Source of the DNA: Arsenicicoccus piscis
GTDB taxonomy: Bacteria; Actinomycetota; Actinomycetes; Actinomycetales; Dermatophilaceae
DNA length: 64,000 nt
Direction of reading: 5' to 3'
Assembly: GCF_022568835.1 (NCBI RefSeq)
Contig: NZ_JAKZHV010000002.1
Location: forward strand, 62,001 to 126,000
Positions within the stretch are counted from its first letter, which is position 1; the number at the start of each line of letters is the position of its first letter. The position numbers were made by a program, and so were the translations under genes. The notes under the pieces were generated by a model that saw only the letters and a program-made list of their open reading frames with translations, was not told the DNA's origin and searched no databases. Positions 39,900 to 47,558 of the stretch are shown here, piece after piece.

Positions 39900-40250
39900 A
39901 TGACACTCGACACCGCCGCCGACGACGACACGGTCACCGAGCCCGGGACCGACGCCGAGGCCCACCAGCACGGCTACATCAGCGACAAGGACCGCTACCT
40001 GGCGCGCATGAGGCGCATCGAGGGCCAGGCCCGCGGCATCGCCAAGATGATCGACGACGAGAAGTACTGCATCGACATCCTCACCCAGGTCTCCGCGCTC
40101 ACTCGGGCGCTGCAGGGAGTCGCCACCGGACTGCTCGACGACCACCTCAAGCACTGCGTCCTCGACGCCGCCAAGCAGGGCGACGACGACGCGGCCATCG
40201 CGAAGATCCAGGAAGCCAGCGACGCCATCAACCGGCTCGTTCGCTCCTGA
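39900..40250 (+). CDS. csoR: CsoR-family copper-sensing repressor
   Basis: The 116-residue all-helical DUF156 protein has RMRRIEGQARGIAKMI, then the Cu(I) ligand set: Cys in KYCIDIL, His and Cys in DDHLKHCV. These correspond to the Cys-His-Cys triad of CsoR. An extra N-terminal ~25 residues are acidic. It should repress at the four G/C-tract operators in this cluster. The ATG at 39900 follows copB by 11 bp; an in-frame upstream start is possible. Confidence 0.92.
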   Translation: MTLDTAADDDTVTEPGTDAEAHQHGYISDKDRYLARMRRIEGQARGIAKMIDDEKYCIDILTQVSALTRALQGVATGLLDDHLKHCVLDAAKQGDDDAAIAKIQEASDAINRLVRS

Positions 40251-40301
40251 ACGGTCGACGAGCAGCACCCTGTCGCCTCCGGCACGTCGAGGAAGGAATC
40301 T

Positions 40302-40826
40302 ATGCCCCGCTTTGGTCGACTGACCGAGCAGACCGCCGTCGGCGCGTCGCGCGAGATGCTCAGTGAGCTCGTCGAGCGCCACGGCACCGTGGGCGACATG
40401 GTATCGACCATGGCGCACTCCCCCGCCGTCCTCGGCGGCTACCTGCAACTGAGCAAGGCGATGCGCCGCGCCAAGCTCGACCGCAGGACCAGCGAGCTGG
40501 TCTCCATCGCCGTGCAGTCCCAGCAGGGCTGCGGCATGTGCCTGGCCTCCCACGTCCAAGCCGCGCGATCGCTCGGTGTCTCCGAGGAGGAGATCGAGCT
40601 CGCCCACCGGGGCACGTCCTCAGACCCTGCCGTCGCCGCGATCATCGGCCTCGGGCTGCAGGTCTACCGCGAACCGGCCTCCATCACCGACGCGCAGATC
40701 GACGAACTCCGGGCGCTCGGCTACACAGACCGGGCGATCGCCGACGTAGTCGGCGTCGTCTCCCTCAACATCCTCACCGGCGCGTTCAACCTGGTCGCTG
40801 GACTCACGCCCGGCGATCAGCGTTGA
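40302..40826 (+). CDS. Carboxymuconolactone decarboxylase (AhpD-like) family protein
   Basis: The 174-residue helical protein has the AhpD-like redox motif CGMC followed by a conserved His (QQGCGMCLASHVQAA). This supports a thiol-disulfide or peroxide-handling role rather than lactone decarboxylation. It follows csoR by 51 bp with a GAAGGA site, so it is probably part of the copper operon, giving protection from oxidative damage. The substrate is unknown. Confidence 0.85.
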   Translation: MPRFGRLTEQTAVGASREMLSELVERHGTVGDMVSTMAHSPAVLGGYLQLSKAMRRAKLDRRTSELVSIAVQSQQGCGMCLASHVQAARSLGVSEEEIELAHRGTSSDPAVAAIIGLGLQVYREPASITDAQIDELRALGYTDRAIADVVGVVSLNILTGAFNLVAGLTPGDQR

Positions 40827-41158
40827 GGCTCGCGTCGCTGTGGCATCTGTCCTACGCAGGAGGGCCGTCCGGTCACACGGCTCCGCTGGGAGCGCTGCCT
40901 GGGGTCTGTCCCCGGGCAGGGTCGCCCGGTCGAGCCTCGCCGGTAACGGATTGGAACCGGCTGGTAGCGCCTCACGCGTGATGCTCGGGCCGGCGGTTTC
41001 AGACTCGCAGCAGGCCTGGCCACGGAGCAGTTCGCGAGGTGCTCGGCACCCGGCCGGGTTTGGCTGCCGGCAGCCGTTAGCGAATACTTTTCCGTGACAC
41101 AGCTCGTCAGCCGCGATCCGGCTGGACCCAGTTGCGGCAGAGAGGAGGCGGGACAGCA
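40827..41158. other. Spacer after the copper operon
   Basis: I see no gene. GC-rich short inverted repeats occur (for example around GCCTGGGGTCTGTCCCCGGGC near 40900) but no T-run follows, so a terminator is only possible. Confidence 0.4.
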
Positions 41159-41659
41159 GTGCGTCAGATCCTCAGCGCGGCCCGCCGATTCTCGCCCCTG
41201 CTCGCGATCATCACGGTTGCGGGACTCCTCATGCTGCAGCCGTCCGCTGACACCGGCGAGATGATGGCAACGTCACGTGCATCGGGCGCTGCTGCCGCTG
41301 TCGGCCCGAGCCATGCCGTGCGAGTGGTCAGTGCCGGCGTGCCGAACATGCCCGTTGGTGCAGCGGACAGGGAGCACCGGATGCCCGGTGAGGCGTCCGC
41401 CGGCACGAGCCACGGCCTGCGCTGCCCCGGATGCGGCTCGCCTGAGCAGCCCTCCCCGAGCCCCATGGACTGCGTCGCCGCGGGCTGCCTGGTGCTCATG
41501 GTGCTGCTGGTCGGAATCGGCCGCGTCCACGCCACTGCCCGCGCGCGGGGCTGGTCGCTACCGGCCGCTCCGCTCCGCTCCGCTGCCGAATCGGCCGTTC
41601 TCCGCCGCTGGGCGAGCCCGCCGCGCGGTCTGCTCGAGCTGTCCGTCATAAGGACCTGA
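41159..41659 (+). CDS. DUF6153-like membrane protein, second copy
   Basis: The 166-residue product begins at a GTG behind AGAGGAGG. It has a hydrophobic helix (LLAIITVAGLLMLQ), a His/Met/Cys-bearing middle (RCPGCGSPEQ, MDCVAAGCLVLMVLLVG) and ends LLELSVIRT, like the LELSIYRT ending of the protein at 33381-33839. The two probably share ancestry. It opens the second, thiol-related half of the element's cargo. Confidence 0.7.
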   Translation: MRQILSAARRFSPLLAIITVAGLLMLQPSADTGEMMATSRASGAAAAVGPSHAVRVVSAGVPNMPVGAADREHRMPGEASAGTSHGLRCPGCGSPEQPSPSPMDCVAAGCLVLMVLLVGIGRVHATARARGWSLPAAPLRSAAESAVLRRWASPPRGLLELSVIRT

Positions 41660-41926
41660 GCGCGGAGCCGAGAAGGCTTGCGCCGTGAGTCCCGGTCCAA
41701 AAGCGACCGCGGACGCCCAGGCGACCCACCGCCGACGTCAAGCGCGCGACGGCCCATCTCGTCCGCAACGATCCGTCTGCCTGGGGATCCGCGGCCGACG
41801 ACCGCCGGATCAAGTGCCCCAAGAAGATCTCGACGACGGCATCGTCCTCAAGGTCGGCTCCAAGCCCGACCGGAGGCACGGTGCCTCACCGCCGGTGCCG
41901 TCGTCCTCCGACCTCGTGGAAGACAC

Positions 41927-42676
41927 ATGACCAAAAAGAAGACGTCCAAGCAGCAGAGTGCATCCGCCCCCACTGCGCCTCGCCCATCGAGGAGCAAGGG
42001 CCCGGCCGGGCCCTCCGCCCGAGCCCGGCTCCGCCAGATCCAGCAACAAGAAGCCAAGGCGCGCCGCCGCCGTCGACTCGTCTACGGAGTCGTCCTCGCC
42101 GTCGTGGCCATCGCCGTCGTCGCCGGCACGGTGGTCATCGCCAGTCTCAGGAGCCGGACGTCGGGCGAGGCGAGCCATGCGGCAGCCGGGCGGCGCGACA
42201 TGCCGCCGTGGAGCCTGCCCGCGAACCCGGCAGAGGCGGCGAAGTCCGCAGGGCTCCGGGTGGGTCCGATGGAGGGCACCGCAGCCCACTTCCACTCCCA
42301 CCTCGACATCACCGTCAACGGGCAGCCGATTGCCGTCCCCGCCAACATCGGCGTCGACACAGGCAGCGGGCAGATGTCAGAGCTCCACACCCACGACGAG
42401 CGCGGCGTCCTTCACGTCGAGGCTCCAACGGCCGACGGCCGCTACACCCTCGGACAGGTGTTCACCGAATGGCAGGTCCGCCTCGACTCCGACGGCATCG
42501 GCGGTCTGAACGACACGAAGACCGACAGCCTGCGCGCCTATGTCAACGGGAAACCCTTCGCCGGAGATCCCGCCACCATCGAACTCACCGCGCACCGCCA
42601 GGTCGCGCTGATCTACGGACCCCGAGACGCCACGGACGAGCCAGCCGCCAGCTACTCCTTCGGCCCGGGCGAGTAG
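41927..42676 (+). CDS. Membrane-anchored exported protein with His-rich beta domain
   Basis: The 249-residue protein has a basic N-terminus (residues 1-47), one transmembrane helix (VYGVVLAVVAIAVVAGTVVIAS), and an extracytoplasmic domain with HFHSHLDITVNGQPI and LHTHDERGVLHVEAP. The repeated H-x-H patterns suggest metal binding. I recall the domain near thiol-oxidoreductase genes but do not know its function. It is followed 21 bp later by the TlpA-like gene, so they are probably co-transcribed. Confidence 0.75.
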   Translation: MTKKKTSKQQSASAPTAPRPSRSKGPAGPSARARLRQIQQQEAKARRRRRLVYGVVLAVVAIAVVAGTVVIASLRSRTSGEASHAAAGRRDMPPWSLPANPAEAAKSAGLRVGPMEGTAAHFHSHLDITVNGQPIAVPANIGVDTGSGQMSELHTHDERGVLHVEAPTADGRYTLGQVFTEWQVRLDSDGIGGLNDTKTDSLRAYVNGKPFAGDPATIELTAHRQVALIYGPRDATDEPAASYSFGPGE

Positions 42677-42697
42677 CCGATTCCCGGACATCCAACT

Positions 42698-43339
42698 ATG
42701 CGCAGAACCCACCCAACCGACCCGGCGAGCCCCGCCACACCGGAAGTCAGCACCGATTCAACCGCCCTGGCTCGGGGACTGGCCCCGGTCACCCTGGTGA
42801 TGGTCCTGATCTTGACTGCGGGGTGTGCGGCAGCCCGACCCAATGCCTCGCCGTCGACCGCCGGCGGCGGCCCCGGACCGAGCTCCGGCGTGCAGCTCTT
42901 CGCTCCGGACCAGCGGAAACCCGCCTCAGTCGCCGAAGGCCCAGCGGTCATGGACGGCCGCACCGTGACGACCGGCCACCCGGGAAAGGTGGTCGTGGTC
43001 AACGTCTGGGCCTCCTGGTGCGGCCCCTGCCGCAAGGAAGCCCCCGACCTGGCCGCCGCGAGCCGCGATACCGCCGGGACCTCCCGGTTCGTCGGGCTCA
43101 ACATCCGTGACCAGCGCGACGCCGCCCAGGCGTTCAGTCGAGCGTTCAACACCCCGTACCCCAGCATCTTCGACCCCGAGGGCAAGCAACTGGTGAAGTT
43201 CTCCGGGCAACTGACGACCACGGCCATCCCGACCACCCTCGTGATCGACCGGCACGGACGCAGCGCGGCACGCATCACTGGACCGGTCGACCGCCGCACC
43301 CTCGTAGAGCTCATCACCGACACCGCCAAGGGCAAGTGA
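42698..43339 (+). CDS. TlpA-family thiol-disulfide oxidoreductase (lipoprotein)
   Basis: The 213-residue protein has an N-terminal hydrophobic segment ending in a lipobox (LTAGC) and a thioredoxin-like domain with the active site WCGPC (VWASWCGPCRKEAPDL) and cis-Pro loop TAIPTTLVID. It should act outside the membrane, reducing protein or copper-site thiols. The adjacent CcdA would supply the electrons. Confidence 0.9.
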   Translation: MRRTHPTDPASPATPEVSTDSTALARGLAPVTLVMVLILTAGCAAARPNASPSTAGGGPGPSSGVQLFAPDQRKPASVAEGPAVMDGRTVTTGHPGKVVVVNVWASWCGPCRKEAPDLAAASRDTAGTSRFVGLNIRDQRDAAQAFSRAFNTPYPSIFDPEGKQLVKFSGQLTTTAIPTTLVIDRHGRSAARITGPVDRRTLVELITDTAKGK

Positions 43340-43390
43340 CGCCAGGCAACCGCGCACCGACAGTGCGCGCCGACGACGAGAGGACAACCC

Positions 43391-44158
43391 GTGCTGCAAC
43401 AACTCGGAGACTGGTCAGCGCAGGCCGTTGGTGGAGCGATGCCGGTGGCGCTGCCGGTCGCCTTCCTCGCCGGCCTGGTGTCGTTCTTCTCGCCGTGCGT
43501 GGTGCCCCTCCTGCCCGGCTACATCTCCTACGCCACCGGGCTCTCGGCCGCCGAGATCGTCGCCGCGCCGAACAGGACGAGAACGAGGCGCACACTCGCC
43601 GGGACGGCGCTGTTCGTCGCGGGCTTCGGCACCGTGTTCGTCGCCGGCGCGACCCTGGTCGGCGGCGTCGGTGGCGCGCTGCTGCGCTGGCAGGGTCCAC
43701 TTACTCGCGCGGCGGGCGCAGTCATGATCGCTCTCGGGCTGATCTTCGCCGGCATGGTCAGCTTCGGCCAGCGCGAGTTACGCATCGACTGGGTCCCGCG
43801 CGCTGGAGTCGCGACCGCGCCACTGCTCGGCTTCGTGTTCGGACTGGGCTGGACCCCCTGCATCGGCCCCACCCTGGGCGCGGTCCTGACGATGGCGCTG
43901 AGCCAGGGCAGCGCCGCCAAGGGAGGCTGGTTGGCCGTCGCCTACGCCGTCGGCCTCGGCCTGCCGTTCATCGCCGCCGCGACAGCCTTCCACCGCATCA
44001 GCCGCGTCGCCGCCGTCCTGCGACGACGGCAGCGGGCGATCATGCGGATCGGCGGGGTGCTGATGATCGCGACCGGGACGCTGATGGTCAGCGGGCTCTG
44101 GGAGCAGCTGGTCGGAGCCATCCGCCAGCTCGTCAGCGGCTTCGTAACCGTGATCTGA
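43391..44158 (+). CDS. ccdA: CcdA-family cytochrome c biogenesis / thiol electron transporter
   Basis: The 255-residue protein has six hydrophobic segments and the CcdA motifs [19 protein letters not shown] (first redox Cys) and [17 protein letters not shown] (second redox Cys). It carries electrons from cytoplasmic thioredoxin across the membrane to the TlpA-like protein encoded just upstream. The GTG start at 43391 follows by 51 bp. No cytochrome genes are nearby, so a role in copper or thiol stress is likely. Confidence 0.92.
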   Translation: MLQQLGDWSAQAVGGAMPVALPVAFLAGLVSFFSPCVVPLLPGYISYATGLSAAEIVAAPNRTRTRRTLAGTALFVAGFGTVFVAGATLVGGVGGALLRWQGPLTRAAGAVMIALGLIFAGMVSFGQRELRIDWVPRAGVATAPLLGFVFGLGWTPCIGPTLGAVLTMALSQGSAAKGGWLAVAYAVGLGLPFIAAATAFHRISRVAAVLRRRQRAIMRIGGVLMIATGTLMVSGLWEQLVGAIRQLVSGFVTVI

Positions 44159-44180
44159 GCATCTGCGTCGAAGCCGCTAT

Positions 44181-44209
44181 CTAGTCAGCGATCAGTGTAT
44201 AGTCAGTGT
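44181..44209. promoter_or_regulatory. Candidate CmtR operator/promoter
   Basis: The 29 bp before cmtR contain repeated TAGTCAG/TAGTCAGTG units (44182 and 44200) and a TATAGT that could be the -10. Position and repetition fit autorepression, but I cannot define the exact site. Confidence 0.35.
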
Positions 44210-44569
44210 GTGCTGACCATTGCTTCGCGGGTCGACGTCATGAACCGGCTCGGCCGGGCCATGGCTGATCCGACGCGCTCCCGGATCCTGATGGCTCTGC
44301 TCGACGGCCCGAGCCACCCCGCCGTGCTCTCGCGCGAGCTGGAGCTGACCCGCTCGAACGTCTCCAACCACCTGACCTGCCTGCGTGACTGCGGGATCGT
44401 GGTCGCTGAGCCGGAGGGCAGGCGGACCCGCTACGAGATCGCCGACCCGCATCTCACAGCCGCGCTCACGGCACTGATCGACGTCACGCTCGCGGTGGAC
44501 GAGCACGCGCGGTGCATCGACTCGGCCTGCGTCGTGCCGGGCTGCTGCGGGACGGGAGCGGGCGCGTGA
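44210..44569 (+). CDS. cmtR: Cd(II)/Pb(II)-sensing ArsR-family repressor, CmtR type
   Basis: The 119-residue winged-helix protein resembles mycobacterial CmtR: RLGRAMADPTRSRILMALLDG and LTRSNVSNHLTCLRDCGIVVA. The two Cys in TCLRDC match the CmtR Cys57/Cys61 spacing, and the Cys-rich tail (CIDSACVVPGCC) supplies the third ligand. It should derepress with Cd or Pb. I start at the GTG of MLTIASR, as in CmtR. The stop overlaps the ATPase start (GTGA). Confidence 0.9.
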   Translation: MLTIASRVDVMNRLGRAMADPTRSRILMALLDGPSHPAVLSRELELTRSNVSNHLTCLRDCGIVVAEPEGRRTRYEIADPHLTAALTALIDVTLAVDEHARCIDSACVVPGCCGTGAGA

Positions 44570-46506
44570 GCGCGGCGTGCGGCTGCGACGAGCCCGAGAC
44601 CGTGGTCGGCGAGGAGGTCGACGAGCACGAGCGGCCGCGGTGGCGGGACCGGGGCGTCATGGTCCCGGTCTGCTCCGGCCTAGCCTTCGGGGCAGGCCTC
44701 GTCCTTGAGTGGTCGGGACTGGAGACCCCCGCGCTGGTGCTGTTCTGGATCGGCCTGTTGCTGGGCGCGTCGACGTTCACCCCCGGTGCGATCCGCAAGC
44801 TGTTCAGGGGCAAGCTCGGCATCGGGCTGCTGATGACGATCAGCGCCGTCGGCGCGGTGACCCTCGGCTACGTCGAGGAGGCCGCCGCGTTGGCGTTCCT
44901 CTACTCGATCGCCGAGGCGCTCGAGGACAAGGCGATGGACCGCGCCCGCAACGGGCTGCGGGCGCTGCTCAAGCTCGTTCCGGAAACCGCGACCATCCGG
45001 CGCGACGGTGCCCCGGTCGAGGTCGCGGCGAAGGACCTCGCGGTCGGGCAGCTCATGCTGGTGCGGCCCGGCGAGCGGGTCGCGACCGACGGGGTCGTCC
45101 GGTCCGGCCGCTCCAACCTGGACACCTCGGCGATCACCGGCGAGTCCATCCCGGTCGAGGTCGAGCCTGGCGACGCAGTGAACGCGGGGGCGATCAACAC
45201 CGCCGGCGTCATGGAGGTCGAGGCGACCGCCGCCGGCACCGACAACTCGTTGACCACGATCGTCGAGCTGGTTGAGCGGGCGCAGTCCGAGAAGGGCGAC
45301 CGCGCCCGGCTGGCCGACCGGATCGCCCGGCCCCTGGTGCCCGGTGTGCTCGTCCTCGCCGCCCTCGTCGCCCTGGTCGGCTCGCTGCTGGGAGACCGGG
45401 AGCTGTGGATCACCCGCGCACTGGTCGTGCTCGTGGCGGCCTCGCCGTGCGCGCTGGCGATTTCCGTGCCGCTGACCGTGGTCGCCGCGATCGGGGCTGC
45501 CAGCAAGTTCGGCGTGATCATCAAGTCCGGTGCCGCGTTCGAGCGCTTCGGCACTATCCGTCACGTCGCGGTCGACAAGACCGGCACGCTGACCCGCAAC
45601 GAGCCCGCGGTGTCGGCAGTCCTCACTTCGGACGGCGTGACCGAGGCGCAGGCGCTGGCCTGGGCGGCCGCGCTGGAACAGCACAGCACCCACCCGCTGG
45701 CCGCGGCAATCACCGCTGCTGCCCCCGGGGCCCCGGCGGCCAATGCCATGTCCGAGAAGGCCGGGCACGGCATCGAGGGCACCTACGACGGGGCGCGGAT
45801 CACCGTCGGCAGCCCCCGCTGGCTCGACGCCGGCGAGCTCAGCCCGCAGGTCGAGAGCTTGGAGGAGCAAGGCATGACGGTCGTCATAGTCCACCGCGGC
45901 GACAAGCCGGTCGCCGCGATCGGCGTCCGCGACGAGCTGCGCCCCGAGGTGCCCGACGTGGTGAGCGTGCTCGCTTCCCAGGGCGTCGGGGTGACCATGC
46001 TCACCGGAGACAACGGCCGGACCGCTCGTGCACTGGCCGCGCAGGCCGGGATCGCCGACGTGCGCGCCGAGCTGCGCCCCGAGGACAAGGCCGCCGCGAT
46101 CGGCGAACTGCGTCGGAACGGCTCGGTGGCGATGATCGGCGACGGCATCAACGACGCCCCGGCACTGGCCGCCGCCGACATCGGCATCGCGATGGGCGCG
46201 ATCGGCTCCGATGCCGCGATCGAGTCCGCCGACGTCGCCTTCACCGGCCACGACCTGCGGCTGCTCCCGCGAGCGTTCGAGCACGCCCAGCGCGGACGGC
46301 GCGTCATCAACCAGAACATAGTGCTGTCGCTACTGATCATCACGGCGCTGCTCCCGCTCGCCATGTTCGGCGTGCTCGGACTCGCCGCCGTGGTGCTCGT
46401 GCACGAGATCGCCGAGGTGATCGTGATCCTCAACGGCCTCCGCGCCGCGCCGCGTCCAACTGCCCCGCGGGTGAGCAGTGCTACGAGGGAACGGGTCTCG
46501 GCATGA
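44566..46506 (+). CDS. ctpG: Heavy-metal P1B ATPase, CtpG-like (cadmium/lead type)
   Basis: The 646-residue ATPase has a short Cys-bearing N-terminus (ACGCDEP) without an HMA domain and the transmembrane motif SPC (VAASPCALAISVP). Catalytic motifs are TGES, DKTGTLT, STHPLAA, TGDN and GDGINDAPAL. The last helix reads VLVHEIAEVIVILNGLRA, like mycobacterial CtpG, which is likewise adjacent to cmtR. It should export Cd(II) or related ions under CmtR control. Confidence 0.9.
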   Translation: MSAACGCDEPETVVGEEVDEHERPRWRDRGVMVPVCSGLAFGAGLVLEWSGLETPALVLFWIGLLLGASTFTPGAIRKLFRGKLGIGLLMTISAVGAVTLGYVEEAAALAFLYSIAEALEDKAMDRARNGLRALLKLVPETATIRRDGAPVEVAAKDLAVGQLMLVRPGERVATDGVVRSGRSNLDTSAITGESIPVEVEPGDAVNAGAINTAGVMEVEATAAGTDNSLTTIVELVERAQSEKGDRARLADRIARPLVPGVLVLAALVALVGSLLGDRELWITRALVVLVAASPCALAISVPLTVVAAIGAASKFGVIIKSGAAFERFGTIRHVAVDKTGTLTRNEPAVSAVLTSDGVTEAQALAWAAALEQHSTHPLAAAITAAAPGAPAANAMSEKAGHGIEGTYDGARITVGSPRWLDAGELSPQVESLEEQGMTVVIVHRGDKPVAAIGVRDELRPEVPDVVSVLASQGVGVTMLTGDNGRTARALAAQAGIADVRAELRPEDKAAAIGELRRNGSVAMIGDGINDAPALAAADIGIAMGAIGSDAAIESADVAFTGHDLRLLPRAFEHAQRGRRVINQNIVLSLLIITALLPLAMFGVLGLAAVVLVHEIAEVIVILNGLRAAPRPTAPRVSSATRERVSA

Positions 46507-46792
46507 CGCGAATCAGCTCGCTGGGGTCCGCCTCCCGATCGTTTGCACGTTCGCGCCCGGGCCGGGCAGGCAACAGATCGAGCGCTGGCGCGCCCTCGGC
46601 GTCGAGTGTACGGAGACCAGCGTCGTGGACCACGCGCGGACCGACGACCCGGCCCGGCGGCTGCGAGAGCTTGTCGCGATCGAAAGCTCCTGCTGCTCGT
46701 TCGTCGACTGGAGAGTCGAGGACGAGCAGGAGCACCAGCGCCTCATCATCAACGGCACGCCGGAGCAACTCGCGGCGCTCGACGTCGGATAG
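46478..46792 (+). CDS. Small Cys-containing protein linked to cmtR-ctpG
   Basis: The ~104-residue product begins at a GTG inside the 3' end of the ATPase gene; a later start near LPIVCTFAPG is also plausible. Its core is PIVCTF...RLRELVAIESSCCSFVDW...HQRLIINGTPEQL. The E-x-x-CC-F motif recalls the small protein encoded between cmtR and ctpG in Mycobacterium tuberculosis. Metal handling is likely but not shown. Confidence 0.7.
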   Translation: MLRGNGSRHDANQLAGVRLPIVCTFAPGPGRQQIERWRALGVECTETSVVDHARTDDPARRLRELVAIESSCCSFVDWRVEDEQEHQRLIINGTPEQLAALDVG

Positions 46793-46825
46793 TCGCGACG
46801 ACGGCGCAAACCTTACTGGTCTGAC

Positions 46826-46876
46826 ACCACTACATCCCCCACGCCTCTCCACGACGGGCACTTGGGGGATTTTCTC
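46826..46876 (+). ncRNA. abiF-like structured RNA, copy 1
   Basis: ACCACTACATCCCCCACG is followed by CCTCTCCACGA, a 7-base variable part and TTGGGGGATTTTCTC. ATCCCCCA and TGGGGGAT form a perfect 8-bp stem with a T-run behind. It matches 60546-60596 at about 47 of 50 positions. It lies 25 bp upstream of the Abi remnant. The known abiF RNA motif sits beside Abi_2 genes; I assign it by context and structure, not by a covariance search. Confidence 0.6.
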
Positions 46877-46900
46877 GGCCTCCGTCCAGGAGGTGCGCCG

Positions 46901-47062
46901 ATGCCCCAGCCGCGCACCGCTCCCCGCCTCGCCCGCGGGGACCGTGCGCTACGCCAAGCCGCCGTTGGAGCTGGTCGACTCCCGGCCGGCGATGAACCTG
47001 CGCGGCATGGGGATCCCCGACGACTGGGTAGGCGACCGTTCTGGCGTCGACACCTCGACTGA
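46901..47062 (+). pseudogene. Remnant of an Abi_2 (AbiD/AbiF-like) gene
   Basis: The 5' end (MPQPR...) and the 3' end (LVDSRP, MNLRGMGIPDDW, FWRRHLD then stop) of the Abi gene at 60621-61624 are fused. About 840 bp are missing between two GAGCTGG sequences that flank the loss in the longer copy. This suggests deletion by slippage or recombination at the short repeat. Small indels also shift the frame on both sides. Nothing functional can be made. Confidence 0.85.
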
Positions 47063-47130
47063 GACGCCTGGCGAGCCGTCATGTCAGAGGCCGCCTGCCA
47101 CTTGTCGCCGCGTTGGCACGACCGGCTCGA

Positions 47131-47259
47131 CTATCGTTTTCGCTGGCAGCGCGAGCAGAAGTGGCTCGACCGGTCCATGAAGCGCTCACGCACGATCGGA
47201 GAGCCGCAGCGCTTGCACGGGCGACCCTCCCGGCCATAGACATTCAACGTGCTTCTTCC
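47131..47259 (-). pseudogene. Island-borne mutM tail at the junction of two elements
   Basis: The minus strand encodes [20 protein letters not shown], then FMDRSSHFCSRCQRKR and stop, very like the tail of the mutM at 61694. It has no catalytic part. Its upstream edge ends at CC (47258-47259), directly followed by the border repeat. It is the tail an element would add to mutM on integration, now isolated because another element sits on its 5' side. Confidence 0.8.
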
Positions 47260-47463
47260 CGACTCCACACGTTTGTGACATTGATGTACGGGAGGAGCCT
47301 CGGACGCTCGTTTCCCCAGGTCAGAAGCATTCGGGCGGGTCATGGGTCGGACCTCCAAGGGACCAGTGCTCCTCCCGATCGGCCATGGGTACTCGACCAT
47401 CATGACATTCAACTGACACGTTCGGGCGGTCAGACAGCACCCGCGTGACTCCAGCAACTGTCT
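47258..47463. repeat. Island border repeat, copy 2
   Basis: CC-N8-CACG-N6-ACATTGA opens the repeat (CACG at 47268-47271). It then follows copy 1 (31216-31422) to GACTCCAGCA. It separates the mutM tail of one element from the cargo of the next, so it marks the left end of the second sibling element. Confidence 0.75.
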
Positions 47464-47558
47464 GGTTCAGCGTACGGATGATCCGCCCCCCGCCACGAGC
47501 TCGTCGAGCGGTGAGATGCATTCCCGACCGGAGATTCCCGCGGGCGAAGACCCGCCTG

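Noticed and set aside
41660..41926. Possible small gene between the DUF6153-like gene and the His-rich membrane protein
   Set aside because: Short frames on both strands lack a convincing start, ribosome binding site or recognisable motif.
47131..47457. Continuous minus-strand frame joining the border repeat to the mutM tail as one novel protein
   Set aside because: The frame in the border part is not kept in the related repeat at 31216-31422, and the mutM part is a clear tail. The fusion is a by-product of the junction.
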